Source of the DNA: Hydractinia symbiolongicarpus
Taxonomy: Eukaryota; Cnidaria; Hydrozoa; Anthoathecata; Hydractiniidae
DNA length: 64,000 nt
Reading direction: 5' to 3'
Assembly: GCF_029227915.1 (NCBI RefSeq)
Contig: NC_079885.1
Span: 8,308,001-8,372,000, forward strand
Of the stretch, positions 22,801 through 37,800 are shown one piece after another. The position numbers and the translations under genes were made by a program. Each line of letters starts with the position of its first letter. The stretch's first letter is position 1. Below the pieces are notes generated by a model. That model did not search any database. It saw only the letters and a program-made list of their open reading frames with translations, and had not been told where the DNA came from.

Positions 22801-25800
22801 TGCACCAGAGTAAATGTTTAACTTATCACTCCACTACAAGTATATACTTAAATCTTGTTGAAAAGTCTCCAAACCAAAACAGCACGGAAATGAATAAGCT
22901 TAAAAAAATCCACAACAACTCAAAACTCAATGTAACAAGAATTGGAAATATTTACTGTTGTATAGTAAATGATGTATAAATATTGCGTTAAAACACCCCA
23001 TTAGAATTTATAAATTAACTTACAGAGTATTATAGAGTTAATGTCAACAACATACATGAAGGTATCCTAGATCTCCTGCAACACATGAATTGATTCTTCA
23101 ATTTTTTTACTATTTTTTTTTAAAAACAATCCAAACTATGATGAATGTTTTTATTAAACAATGGCAAGAGGATTATTCAGTGAGAAAAATCACCTCATTG
23201 GAAATGAAAGGGTTTGATGTATATACTAGATGCTTTTTATAACACTGAAATTAAAAGTATAAAATAGCACAAAATGCATAAATGAATTTAAAATGTACCA
23301 GTTGTGAAGCATGTTGCATTAAGAGATCTTGAAGTTGCTTGTTATCACCAGCCTAAAACGAATTTTTTTAAAAAAGTTAAAGTTTGTATTTAGTCTTTAT
23401 ATGTTTTCATGATGTAGCAAAATTTACAACTTTAGTGAATATATACAGAAATAAAATAATCCAGAAGTGTACTTTATTCTTATTACTCACTTCTTTTAAA
23501 ATGTCTTCATATTTCTTTGGTTTCAAAACAGAAGCTAAAATTGAATCCACATTTCTTTGGTAATCGTTCATTGAAATAACAGAACATTGTGATTTCACTG
23601 CTTCTCTCCAGGTCTGGAGAGTTTTTACTGCAGCAGGTTTTTTGTCCGTCTTGACCACAGCACTGCTATTTCTGGTTCTAACAGGTGAAGCAATTACACT
23701 TTGTTGTGTCTCATTAGTTTCGTTTTTTTTGGTTTCCTGTATTGGTACTTGAGGAGGTACAACAGACAAATCAGAATTAATGAGCGTACGCAACATATCA
23801 CATGGCTCAAGATTAACTTTGCGGTATCTTTTACCATCATCCGAGCTGACAGATGTTCTGGGAGAATACAGTTTCTCTCCATCTGAAATGTGTTTAGGTG
23901 AGTATAACTTTTCTTCAGAAGATGACAATCTTGCAGAAACTGTATTTACAAACAATGGTTCAGTTACATGTTGATCAACAACAGGAGCAGGTTGTTTGCC
24001 ATGATTGTCAGCATATTTCGCTTCTTCAAAAACAGGTGCATCATGTGAATACTTATTGAATTCGTTTGCCCCATGGTGAAATACTTGGCTTACAGTTAAG
24101 TTTGAACATGATTCAGAACAGGAAAGGGACGAGGTTACCACACTAGGCAAAATGTTATCTTGCTGGCGATTACCAGATGTGGTGGATTGAACAGGTATAT
24201 ACTGTCGTAATGTAAAAGTGTTATCATGTTCATCTAGCTCCAATATACAATCAGCAACCTTACTGATGATTTCTTCTGATGACAGACATCTTGAAATTCC
24301 AACAATAGCAGAGTCATGAAGATGTGTTTGATCTTTGAAAGAAGTAGCAATTAATTCGTCAGAGTGCTTCTCTGTTTTTAACAAGTCAGAGGCATCAATA
24401 GCATCTAAGTCATGATATCGGTTTGCGAACAAAACATGGTCAGCATCCGTACTTGGCGATACTAATCCTGAGAATTCTTCATTCTTGTTAAAGTGAGTGC
24501 TTAATTCTAATTTGTTGAATGCATGTTTTTGATCGTCTTGGTCCGTATTTTCTTTTGCATCACTTTCTTTTTTAAGTTGTTTACTGGTAAATGATACGTC
24601 TGAATTTACAATCTCTTGCTTTGGAATATCAGGAAGTTGCTTCTTGATTGCAGGTTTCTTACTACTAGACTCCTTGGTATGCACAATTTTCGTTTCTATG
24701 TTATTTTTCTGGGATTGTTCTTCTTTTTGTCTCTTCTCTTTTTCATACTGCTTTTCGCTCTCCAGACGTTGAATTTGTGGCATTTGTTTTTCTGTGACTT
24801 GTTGCTGTACTGACACTCCCTCCTTTGTTTCTTCATGCTTTAGTTCTGGAAGCTTTTTCTCTTGTTTTACACAACTTGGATGCTGTGGTTGGTCTTCAGC
24901 TTTCAGCTTTTCAGCATGTTCAAGTTTTAATGTTTCTTTAAGATCCTGTTCTGACTTTTGCTGTTGAAGCTGCACCTGGGATCCTGCTGTTTGCCACTGT
25001 TGCTTTCTACACTTCAGCTCAAATGTTTGATGTTGTTGTTCTGCAGAATGATCCTCCAACAGTTGTTGTTGTTTTTGTTGTTCTGTAAATTGCAGTTGCT
25101 TTTGATGTTGTTCTGCAGGTTGTTGTTGTTTTTGTTTATCTGAAAGCAAGTTTTGTTTCTGGTGTTTCTTGGAATGTTCTTTATTTTGCATTTCACTCAA
25201 AATCGGTTGCTCTCTGAGCTTATGGTCTGCCAGAATTGATTGGTGTGATTGATCTTGTTGTTTTTCTGGAAAGTCTTGTTGCTTTTGCTTTTGTTTTGCA
25301 AATTGCTCTTGCTTTTGGTGCTGTTCTTCAAGGTGATGTTGTTCTATTTGTTTTTGCTTTTGTTGCTGTTGTACAAAGTCTTGCTTTTTTTGTTTAATTT
25401 GATGTTCATCTGGGGCAGGATTATATGAAACCATGTTTCCTTTTTGTATCTCTGAAAATGCTTGTTTTTTGTGTTTACCTAAATTAGGCTGTTCTTTTTG
25501 TTTATGTTTCACAGAGTGCAGTTCCTCTTGTTGTTTTGAAAAGTGCTCTTGGTTTTTTTGTACTTCTGCATGGTCATTCTGCTTCTGTTGCTTTTTAAAC
25601 GGAGCTTGTTGTTTCTGTGCATGGTCCACAAAATGATGTTGTTTTTTGTGTTGCTCTTCAAGTTGTTGTTGTTTATGTTCTGCAGGTTGCAGTTGCTTTT
25701 GTTGTTCTGCAGGGACCTGCTCTTTTTGTTGCTTTACAAGAAAATGTTGTTTTTGCTGTTGTTCTGCGAGGAGCTGTTGTTTTTGCTGTTGTACTGCAAG

Positions 25801-28800
25801 GTGCTGTTGTTTTTGCTGTTGTACTGCAAGGTGCTGTTGTTTTTGCTGTTGTACTGCAAGGTGCTGTTTTTTTTGTTGTTCTGCAAGGAGTTGGTTTTTT
25901 TGCTGTTCTGCAAGCAGTTGTTGTTTTTGTTGTTTTTCTGCAAGTTTCTGTTGTTTTTGTTGTTGTTCTGCAAGTTCCTGTTGTTTTTGTTGTTGTTCTA
26001 CAAAAAGCTTTTGTTTTCGTTGCTCATCAGCAAGGCGCTGTTGTTTTTGTTGTTGTTCTGCAAGGAGCTGTTTTTGTTGTTCTGCAAGTTTTTGTTGTTT
26101 TTGTTGTTCTGCAAGTTGTAGTTGCTTTTGTTGTTCTGCAATGAGCTGCTCTTTTTGTTGCTCTAAAAGGAAATGTTGTTGTTGTTGTTTCATAAGGCGC
26201 TGCTGTTTTTGCTGTTGTTCTGCAAGGAGTTGCCGTTTTTCCTGTTGTTCTGCAAGGTGCTGTTTTTGTTGTTGTTCTGCGAGGAGTTGGTGTTTTTGCT
26301 GTTGTTCTGCAAGGAGCTGTTGTTTTTGCAGTTGTTCTGCAAGGAGCTTTTTTTGTTGTTGTTCTACAAGGCGCTGTTGTTTTTTCTGTTGTTCTACAAG
26401 GAGCTGTTTTTGTTGTTCTGCAAGGAGCTGTTTTTGTTTTGCAAGGAGCTGTTGTTTTCGTTGTTCCTCAACAAGGCGCTGTTGTTTTTGTTGTTGTTCT
26501 GCAAGATGCTGTTGTTTTTGTTGCTGTTCTGCAAAGAGCTGTTGTTTTCGTTGTTCATTAACAAGGTGCCGTTGTTTTTGCTGTTGTTCTGCAAGAAGCT
26601 GTTTTTGTTTTTCTGCAAGTTGTTCTTGTTTTTGATGTTCTGCAAGTTGCAGTTGCTTGTGTTGTTCTGCAAGAAGCTGCTGTTTTTGTTGCTCTGCAAG
26701 TTTTTGTTGTTTTTGTTGTTCATCATCAAGGAGCTGTTTTTTTCGTTGTTCTTTGGCAAGAAGTTGTTGTTTTCGTTGTTCTTTGGCAAGGAGTTGTTGA
26801 TTTTGCTGTTTTTCTGCAATAAGTTGTTGTTTTTGTTGTTCTTTTGAAAGATGTTGTTGATGTTCTACAACTTTTTGTCGCTTTTGCTGCTCTTTTACCA
26901 GATGTTGTTTTTGTTGTTCTGTTAGAAGACGTTGCTTTTGTTTTTCTGCAATTTGGTGTTGTTTTTGTTGTTCTTCTGCAAAACGTTGTTTTTGTTGCTG
27001 GTCTTTGAGATGCTTTTTTTGTTGCTGTTTTAAAAGGAGCTGTTGTTTTAGTTGTTGTTCTGCAGCATTCCACTGTTTTTGTTTTTCTGCAAAGAGATGT
27101 TCTCTTTGTTGTTTTCCAGTTTGTAGTGTTTTTTGTTGTTCTGAAAGGTATTGATGTTTTCCTAGCGGGTCTTGTTTGTGTTCATGCACTCGAAAGTGCT
27201 GTTGTCTTTGTTCTTGCTTTACAAGTTGTTGCAGTTTTGGTTGTTGTTTTGCTAGCTGTTGTTGCTGCTGTGAAAAATCTTTTTGTTGTTGTTGTTGTTT
27301 TTCATATTCCCACTCATAATATTGTTTTTTTTCCACAAACTGTTGGTTCTGACTTTTTTCTGAAAATTGTCCTTGTACATGTTGAAGTTCTTGCAATTCC
27401 CAGTTTTCTAAGTGCTGAAATTTCCCAGTAATATCCTGCTCTTGCTCTATAATATGCTGTTGTTTTAGCAGTTGTGCAGGGAGTTGTGACTGTTGATCTT
27501 CGTTTTTTTCAAATAATCTTTCTTGCTTTTCCTGTAGTTGTTTGTAAATTGATAATTGTACCTGATCAGAAAAGAGGTCTTGTTCTGCTTGTATGTATTT
27601 AGATTGACCTAGCACCAACTGCGGGTTAGAATGCTTCCATTGTGGAAGAAATTGTTCTTGTGATTGGTCTTTCATTGGCAACATTGTTTCTTGAGGCTCG
27701 TTTTTGTTTTGTTGCTGCAAAGTTTGGGGCTGTTCTTGTTGTTGAACTTGATACAAATTATTGTTAACTTTTAACACAGACGATTCCACCTCTGGCAATA
27801 TGCTAGCTACAGTCACATTTTGTGTCATTGTATTGTGAACAACAAGGTCAGTTGGATGTAAGTGTTGCATAGTACTTATCTGCTCTGGCGAAGAGATGTT
27901 ATCGTAAGTTTTCTTTATACATGTTTCATTTGTAGTCATACTCAGATTGGTGCGTTCGACCACTTTTGTGATTTCTTTGGGCATGATTATTTTTTCTGAT
28001 GATGAATCCTCACTAATACCGTCATCAACGTCCTGACTAAGTACATTAGAATTACTTGGAACCACAAATGCATTTGAATTAAACAGCATGGTTGGCGAGT
28101 TAGGCTTGACCTCATTTTCGAAAGCAGAATCCGTGCCAAACGGATCTTCCATATGCAGTAAGTTCTCAACAGCATCTTCGTTTTCTTCATACATCAGATT
28201 TTCATTACGAATTTGTTCTTCCTGCTGTATCTCTTTCAGTTGTTCCTGTTTTTCCTGTTGCTTCCTTTGTTCTTCTTGCTCTTTGAGAAGTAACTGTTGC
28301 TGTAACTGATGATTTTTTTGTTGCTGCTGTTCAAGATTATCTGAAGCATCTCCATCATGCTTTTCTTCTGGCATTGTCAACTGCAAGTTGCCTACGACCA
28401 CTTTTGGCTGTACTTTAGCTGATAGATGTATTGCTTTTGCTGTATCTATTGAAGACTTTAAATATTTATCTTCCCGCACTTTTTCTTTTTCTGATGGCAA
28501 AGTTTTATGCGTTTTCTTTTCAAGGTTATCCACTTGACTAGCATTACGCTCCCTTCGACTGTTTTTATTGTGATTTGAACCTAAAGGCACATTTTTTATT
28601 ATTTCATGGGAGGAATTGCTACTTACTGTGTTAATTTTACTATCCGTTTTTATCAACTCTGGCAAAAGTTTAGAGATCTTACACTCAACGGAAGTATCCT
28701 TATTATCACTAGAACGTTTTTTCTTTTTCTTTTTGATATTGTCCAAGCCTCGCAAAGCATTATCATTAAGCCCAACTTTCATATTAAGATCAACCTCCTT

Positions 28801-31800
28801 TAATCGAATACCTTTATGGACAACTTCATCCTCATCCTTTTTAGAGTTTTTCTTAGAAACAGTATCCTTTTTACGGAGGTTTTTGTCTACTGGTAACACA
28901 AGGTCAACAATATTTGTCTTAAATTCTTCAGAACTGCCTGCTTTATTCGGTTCTGAAGATGCAGATTCTAGAGCTTTTTGTATTACCATCTTCTGGCAGG
29001 TAGTAAGTTCACTAGGTTTGCTTTCATCTTTTGCAGCAACATTTTCAAGGGACCTTGAACGATCTCGCTTTACACTATTGGCAGACTTGATTTGAGCAGA
29101 GTTGTTCTCTAAATTTGTAGATAATGCAGAAGGTAAAGACAAAGATTCTTTCAAAGGCTCTTTTAAAGGCACTGGCTTACTTGCTTCTTGCAAATCTCTT
29201 TTCTTAACCTTATTTATATAAGTATCACTTTCGGTAGATTTGCGTTTATGTTTCTTTTTTACCGTATCGATAGCTGATTCTTTGTTTGGCACATGATGCA
29301 GTAATTTGTGTTTATGTTTGGGGCCACATGTTAAAATATGTTCATGCACAGTAACTTCCATAGTTGCAGAAGCTGATTTTTCTGTATCTTCGGTGTGCTG
29401 TTTTTGGTTGGATTTTTTACCCTCTTCCACGGGTGGTTTTTTTTCTTGCTTTTCAATGTCATCTGTTTTGCAGGTCACAGAATTTTCTGAATTGGATTTC
29501 ACTTGAGCACTAGTTTTTTGAGTTAGTACAATTTTCTTGTCTATTTCAACTATTTTTGGTTCAAAACCACATTCTATTTTAATTTTTTGGGGTTTGCTAC
29601 TTGTTGGTGTACTCATTATAATGTCATCACTATCTAAGTATGTTTTTTTCTCAGTTTTGTTATCTGTTGGTGACTCTTTAAATGCATGGTAGAAATCCGG
29701 ATTCTTAACATGGGATAGAGTATCAGCCTTTGTATTGATTGACAAATTTTCAAAAGTCCCGGATTCCTCTTTAATGCATTTGTTCTCTGCTTTGGTTTCA
29801 GACATCAATTTATTTTCTTGTTTAAATGATTTTTGCAAAATCGAATATTTATTGCTATGCTTTTTAGACTTTAAGTAGTCCTGCTGTTCTGTAGACAGCG
29901 CTGATAACTCAGAAGTTTTTTTTTTGTCTTTCAAAACATCCTTTGATTTATCTTTATGTTTTTTATGATGCTTTACTATAATATCACCACCCTTTTTTTT
30001 CTCCTTCAATGTGTCTTCTGATTGATAAGCTGTAAAGTTAGGAAATTTTTTATTAACCAATATCGTATCCGGAGAATCGTTTTGTTTTATACTATGTGTC
30101 TGAGCAGCACCTTGTTTCTTCCCATGCTCTTCCTTATCAGCAGATGCATCATCAACTTTCAGTTTTTTCGAAACCTTTTTAAAGACAGTGCCATATGGCG
30201 ATATTTTTGTATCGTTGAACTTATGTTTCCTTTCAGAATGTTTAGAACTTTTCTTGGCACTTTTCTCAACTGATGAAAAAAGGTTTATCTCTACTTGACC
30301 GGGAACAGAACTTTTATGCTGGTGGCTATGATAAAAAGCATTAAGCTCATCATGCTGCTTCTGTGGAGTTGCAGTGTGGCTACCTTTAGCAGGAGAACTT
30401 TCTGTTTGTTTTGAGGTATGTTTAGATACAGATGAAGTCGTTTTATGCATGTTGGATTTCGAATTACTGTCCTTGTTAACATCACGGGTAGAATCAAGTT
30501 CCTGATCCATATGCTCCTTTCTTTTGCTCTCTGAATGTAGAAGTTGTTTATGCTCCTTCCGAATAGGCTGTATTGTAACCGTTGAAGCTGTTGCTGTGGA
30601 ATTCATCTCCTTTTTGGGCTTTACCTTTAACAGGCTACCATCTTTATGTGGAGTGGAAAGGGGAGAATTCTCCTTTTTAGTAAAATGAACACTTTTTCCT
30701 TCTTTGTGTTTAGGTTTTGTAGTTAGATCTTTATGTGATGGTAACAAAACGTTTTTTAGATCATCTCTACACTCTTCTATATTACTTTCTTTCTGTTTCA
30801 CAATATCGTTACCATAGGATTCGCAACCATGCTTCAACGACGTAGTTTTAATTTTATTTAATAGCCCTTTATCATGTGCTAAACTGGTTTTTCTAGGTTC
30901 GTCTATTTTTGTTTTCTGCTCTGGTGCTAAACTATCCCTTGAAGCATCTTTAGACTTAGCTGATGTGGTTTCTTTGTTTAAGTCCCTTTGCTTTTTCGCA
31001 GGTATTTGTTTAATAGCTTCACTTTGTTTGGAAGAAAACAAATTTTTTTTCACCTCGTGTTGCTTCAATGTAGGATGCAAATACGGTTTATCGTGTCGGG
31101 AGTGAGATGTGATACTCTCTGAATCAAATGCAGAACTAAAAGATAGTGTTTCTACTTCCCCTTGATGTGGTTGTTCTTTTTTCTCCAAAATATCAGAAGG
31201 CATGTGTTTCAATTTTGCTTTAGTAGGAATGTTTTTAACTTTCAACTCTTCGTGTTTTACCAGTTCATCTTGTTGCTCTGATCTCGAAATGAGATTTTTA
31301 CCTATAAATTCATCTTTTAGCGAAGAATTAATTTCTATTTTTGTACCTATGGCAGATTCTTGACAAACCTTCTCCTGAGGTGATTCTGTTTTGATAAGTT
31401 GAAAAGATTTTAGTTGTTGCGGCTCTTCATCATCACTATCATCTAAAAAACCTTTTACTCTAACTAAATTATTTTTCTTTTTGGGAGTCGATGGTTCTTT
31501 CTTTTTTTGGATTTTATCAGGATGTTTAGTTGTGTGTAACTTCTTGTCCTTCTTGATTTTAAATTCATGCTCTTTTCTTTCTTTCCTTTCATTATCAACT
31601 CTGTTTTGAGAAGAGTCTTTCAGAACTTTCACACGATCTTCGTGCTTCATGTCCTTCATATATTTTCCAGGGTGTTCCTCAATCAAACGGTTAGGAATAT
31701 CATTGTCTTCACTAAGAACAAAATCTTTTAAATTCAGTCGGTTTCTCTGTTTCCACTTGTCAGGACTTTCAGAAGGAGACTTTTGTTCGATATCTCTTGA

Positions 31801-34800
31801 TGGAATTTTATCATGCTTATGATGTTTCTTTTTATGGCCATCTAGGTGTTTAGTCTCTCTATTTGTATGGGTCAGTAAAACTTTCTTATCAAAAGAGTCT
31901 GGTTTGTCCAACTTCTTATGTCTTTTCTCAGTTTGTTTGCCCTGTTCATGCAATTTTTCCTTTTTCTCTTCAAATTTTCCAGTCCTTATGTCAGCTTGCA
32001 TTTTTTCGGTTTTCTTTTCAGTAGCAGCCTCTTCTCTGAAAGTATTATGTTTAGAAATATCACTGCTAGTAGTTGACAATTCCTCAAAGTCTTCAATATT
32101 ATCTGCATCAAGAAAGTCTGCTTTGTTAGAGATTAGTCTCCTATGAGTTTTGACTGCACCACTGTGACTGGGCTTATCTGTTTTCCCACTTGTCTCAGAA
32201 TGTCTGTATTTACTTTTTTGAGCTTCAAGTGTGAAATCTACAAAGAAAATATAGCAAGCACTTTTGTTATTTTTTGTTATTTATGACACATACTTAAAAT
32301 TGTGGTAATTCTTTTCAAAGAACATCTACCATTTTAAAGAAACACAATTTAAAACTATGACCTTTGATTTTTTAGTTTATGAAATGTAGGAGCATTTACA
32401 TTTTTAAGCGAAATAAATGCACTGGTTATTATGTTTTCATGGCTATCACGCAAAATAGATACATAACTTTCCTTAACCCAACAAGCCGTGCCGTGTCAAA
32501 AGCACTAAAATAAGATATATGCTTTACCTACACATGTAATAAAATGTTTCCTTAACCAACAAAATGGCAACATTGGAAAAAGAATAAAAGTTCCAGGAAT
32601 AAAAAACTGTTTTGAAAATGTTGATGCAGGGTGTTTTTCTATATTTTTCTTCGACAAAAACAACAAAATTAAAAGAAGGTTTTCATTATAGGTTGGACTG
32701 ATCTTAGTCTAAACAAACAGGCTAAGTATGCTAATGAAGTTGTGGGATATGTTGTTTTTCAATATAGCTTGCACTTATATAGGTATAACATTTCTGTAAA
32801 ATACTTACACTGAAGATCAAAACCCTTATCAAAATATAAGTCCCAAGGAAAATAAATATTTTAGGCATTGCTTCTATTCTGTCCAAGTTAAAGGAATGAT
32901 TAAAATAATGTATAGGATCATTTGTGATAAACAGTTAAGAATAGGGGAAATTATAGAGGCGATGCCATGGAACCTCGAAATGTTTTTAAAATAAAGTTAT
33001 GTGTAATTAAACATCTTTCTATGAATTTCAAACATCACTGTCATCAAGTGTACGCAATAAACCAAGAATATAGTGATGCCCCGAAGTAAAAGCATTGTAG
33101 CCGCTCTTGACTTTATGGAGCAGTTTTTTTTGAGCCAACCACATTTCATAATAACAAGAATTATTTTCTAAATAGCCGAAAAAACGTGAGTTAGCACGAA
33201 CTCATTCTTAACAATTGTGTTTTCACAGGCATGTGTTGCTAAAAAATGTAGAGTTTTTTTTTAACACCTAAAAGTGTGAGGTCAACAATCATCACTAAAA
33301 ATTAAAGTGAAGACTTTATTTCATTTTCATTTAGTTGCACATTCTATTGATAACATAGTTTAGTGTTGGAAATATTTTACACCTTTCACCACGAAGAGAC
33401 AAAATAAAAATAAAAGACTAATTACAACAATAAAACTAGCTTTTAGCATGGCTACTTTAACGGTTATAACAATATTTTGACAATGCAAACAAGTTGAAAC
33501 TTAAAATATGAGCAAAAGTATAAAATATGACATAACTTTTTCTTAGCTAAAATTTGTCTAAAAAAATATGTGCTACATTAGTAACTGGATCTGGTAAAAC
33601 TATGTGGAGACCATTAATTTTATTAATTTTGTTTTTTGTAATTGCCATGTAATATGTTGATGTTAAACGTATTGTAATGCATATTTTAAGTTATGGTTGT
33701 TGTTGGATATTATATATAATACATTATTGGATATAAAATGTTAACAGAGATTTACTGGTGTTTATTTAGGAGGCAAAATTAAACCACCATAGCTAGCCTG
33801 TCATATATTGTTTTTGAGCTTGGAACTGTCAAACATGAAAACAGTCTTTTTTTACACATACATAAACTATTATTCCATATGCCATAGCTTCCCTGAACAT
33901 TGTATAGTTAAACTCCTTTGGTTTTAAAATCAAATAAGAATACTAGGTGTTTTATGTCAAACTGTTCCCAACAATGACAATTCAAAGAGTTCTGAAAATA
34001 ACTTAGATATAATCACCATAATTTAAAAGTGTTTTTTAATGCCAACATCAAACTCTCACCAGGACTCTTGAAAAAAAATTTTTTTTTTAGAAGATCCGTC
34101 CTGCATGGGACAAAATCCCATATGTGACAGTGTCAACTATAAGAAAACACCCTAATACTCAAGGGCTAAAATTTTTCCATAAATGTTTTTGTGATACCTT
34201 TTATCCTTGCCTAGCGCTTACTGTATCACAACAAGGTGGTAAAATTTCGTAGAAATTCTATAAACTTACTATGTCCTTTCTTGGATACTCCAATGTGTTA
34301 CAAAAATACCAAATGTTTTTAATTTCAAGCTAATACACTCAAGTATGTAGTTGTAACAAGCACAGACACAGACAAAATAATAATATCTCATCAAAGCTCT
34401 ATAGAAGCTCATGTTGTTTTATATAACATTATATAATTATATTCTTAGAATTATCAATAAAACAAATTTCTGAGAATTCAGCTTTGTGATATATTTACTG
34501 ATTTTTTTTAAAACAATGAGTAAATGCAAAGATATCCTTTGTTTCTACTGCTTCACTTGACGTTTAAGAAATATGATAAATACTGAATAAAAATTATTTT
34601 TTTGTTACTATTTTATATTATATTTAACCAGCTATACTTTTTCCTAAACAAATCATGAAAAAATTTAAACATGAATGATGCCAGTCTTAAAACAGCAGAA
34701 GTTGTTTTCATCAGATTTTTGAATCCTTCAAATTTTATATTTACAGCAATTTGGTAGTAAGAAATATAGTTGAAGTTGTTACAAAAGCTGCAATGCTCTA

Positions 34801-37800
34801 TCAAACCCCCTTTTTTACTTAGCTAACCCCTTTGATGGTGAATGCCTCTCTGCAATCAGATACCATTCCATAAAAAATCCAAATCTGCCGCTAAAGGACA
34901 TATTTAAGTTTAAAGTTCATTCAATGGCTTTATTAACCTGTCAGTTTTGAAATGAGTAGCTTTAAGAATTTTGACCAATTTTGGTCCAATGTGGTGTGTA
35001 GTTATTTTTTCACCTGAAAGTTATATTTTCAATTTATTTTGTAACATAACTAATGTTACGGAATCAAATTTGATGTCTTTAGTACTATGGTTGGTTATAA
35101 GTTTGAATGTATTGCCATCTAAAGCTAGCTAAAATTCCATTTTGTAAGAGATAAAATAACATACTTTTTGCATAGCTCACAAAGAGACAAATACAGGTAT
35201 TGAAGGCAATACATCTTTAAACTCTCAGAAAACAAGTATTCACTTAAGTGTACAAAACCAATTGCACATATTTCATAAAAAGGTCTGCATGTGCAATTGC
35301 ATATTACTCAATTTTACAAAATAAGATCTTAAAGCACACAACACAAAACAAGAAATTAACAAAGTAAGAAAAAAAAATTATTAAATAATTTCACAATAAT
35401 TTGAAAAAAATGATTTATTAGTAGCATTTTTTTTTAAAATCATGCATGAGAATGAAGGATGTTTTTCTAAATATATAGGTTTTATATATAACAACGGGTG
35501 TGTGTGTTTGGCATTTCTATGTTATAGTTTCTTTTCATTATAGGTGTGAGAAAAATGTTGCTAGTAATGAGCCAACATGCATTTAAACTGTAGGACTTAT
35601 TTGTACCTTTGGTTGGTTTTAAGTCCAACAACATTTCAGATGTGAAGTTGCGAAGTGCTTCATCAATGTCTTTTCCATCTGCCACATCAATTGGAGATTC
35701 ACCAGCATCGTTTTTTTGGTGTGGATTAGCACCATGTCGTAACAGCAATAACACAACCTAGAAATATTGGAATAACAATGCGGGATTTATTTTCCAGACA
35801 TTCACTCCATTAATCTTATAAATCTTTAAATTACTTCGGCAATGCATTTTTTCTGAACTGTTACAATCACCAATGTAATTGCTGCGTTATACCAATTTGC
35901 CAAAACATATATACCGTAACAAAAACATTGTTAAGAAAATAAATAAAAAAAAGAGAAAATATATGTCCCTTCCAGAGTGATACGAATTGTTAAACAAGAG
36001 TGTACTACAGTGATTTTTTAATTTAACAACCGACTTCAGAGTTCGAATGAACACTTCACATTTTTTATTTTCCCAAGATAGGTAACTGCAAAGCATGGAT
36101 TTAATAAATTATTTTGCCTTATATAAACATAATGGAAATACATCAAAATCAAATCATTGTTGTGTTTCTCATTAAATAGAGATATGGAACAGTTAAATTA
36201 GTACTAAAAAAATGCCACTTCAGTTAAAGAATGTTACTTGACAACATATCATTAAAAATCCTACAAGGACTCATTGATACGTATATTTAATTATTATTGT
36301 TACTCTAAACTCAGTGTCCAACAGATATAAGAAAAAGTAAATAGTTTAACGGTTAATTTATAACTTGCAAACTTTTGCAATAGAATAAACCATTAACAAC
36401 TTTAATTAACTGTTACCGTAAATATTTCACAGTCAATCTTAATTGTTGACAGGCAATAGAACTTGTTTACTACCAACATTAATACTAAAGGTTAATATTT
36501 CTTATTGAGTGTCGATTAATATTGTTAAATACAGATGTCCTGACAGTTGGAAAGCCTTTTATAGAAAAAACAGAAATTTATTTAGTTTTTTAATATAAAT
36601 ATATAGAGAAACAAATTGACCTGTGCTTTGCTAATTTTTACAACCTAGTTTGGTGTGTGGAAAACACAAGGACAGTGACATGTTTAGCATTTGGGGGTAC
36701 TCCTTAATGATCAAATTTTCTTTTCTTTCACATAAAGTCAATGTAGTGTTTTTATTACACTGCAGTATTAAGAAAATGTAGCAATGTTTAAGTTCTGTAA
36801 GAAACAAGGATTTGGATATAGAAATGACTGCCAACATTTAAAAATGGCAGACAACATTTTATTAACTGTTGACTGTAGTGATTGATGGCCAGCAATTGTT
36901 ATTTTTGTCATCCAACTCTATTGATGATCAAACTTTTAAATTGATAGTTATCACATTTTTTATTAGTTATCAGTGATAGCTAAAAGTCAACAAAAAACAA
37001 TGACTGTCAATAAAAATGTTAACCACTACAGTCAAAATATCGATGGTGTCGATATTTGATAAAAGTGGTTTGGTAGTTCATGTGAGCTATAAACTTACCT
37101 TTAAATGAGCATTTGCACTAGCGTCATGTAGCGGAGTGTCACCATCTAACCCTGCTACATTAACATGGGCTCCTGATCGCAAGAGAACCTTTGCCACTTT
37201 GTAGTGACCATGATTGCATGCTTCATGCAGTGGTGTCCAGTCTAAAGCAGTTTTAAAATTAAGGCTGGTAGAAATACAACATACATTTGTTTTGTTTTTG
37301 TGGTTTACTAGCAATAGATTTCTCAAATTTTGTTCAACCATAAATAAAGTTACAACAGGAACTAACTAAGTTAATGCATGAACAACAGACGCATGATCCT
37401 TTATAAACATAAATAAGATTATTAGAGAAAGTTGGCGTGCAAGCAAAGCTGCATCTATGCTTTGAAACTAAAAGTTATGTATTATACATTATTTACATGT
37501 TTTTATTTCATTAAAAACAAACAAAGGGTCTAGTAGTCTTGCTTTCTCATTGATTTTTTAAGAGTAAAGTTTTTAAGTGTCACATCTTTCTAAGTCAAAA
37601 TTTGTGCACATTTAAAAAACAAAAAATAACCTATACTATTTACAATTTAGTTAAAATCCTATTTCAGGTATAGGTACAGCTCAACCGGTAGAGAACTGGA
37701 ATCAGGTTTGGTGGTTCAATTCCCACATAAGTCCATTGCTTAGTTGGGCAGAAATTTCAGAGATTTCTGTAGCTCAAATGGGAGCTTTAAACACACTAGA

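Noticed and set aside
25433..26847. Long plus-strand open frames, one Cys/Phe-rich (329 codons) and others Leu/Phe- or Val-rich
   Set aside because: They are the antisense and shifted reading of the Gln-rich coding repeat. Low-complexity composition and repeat phase explain the lack of stops.
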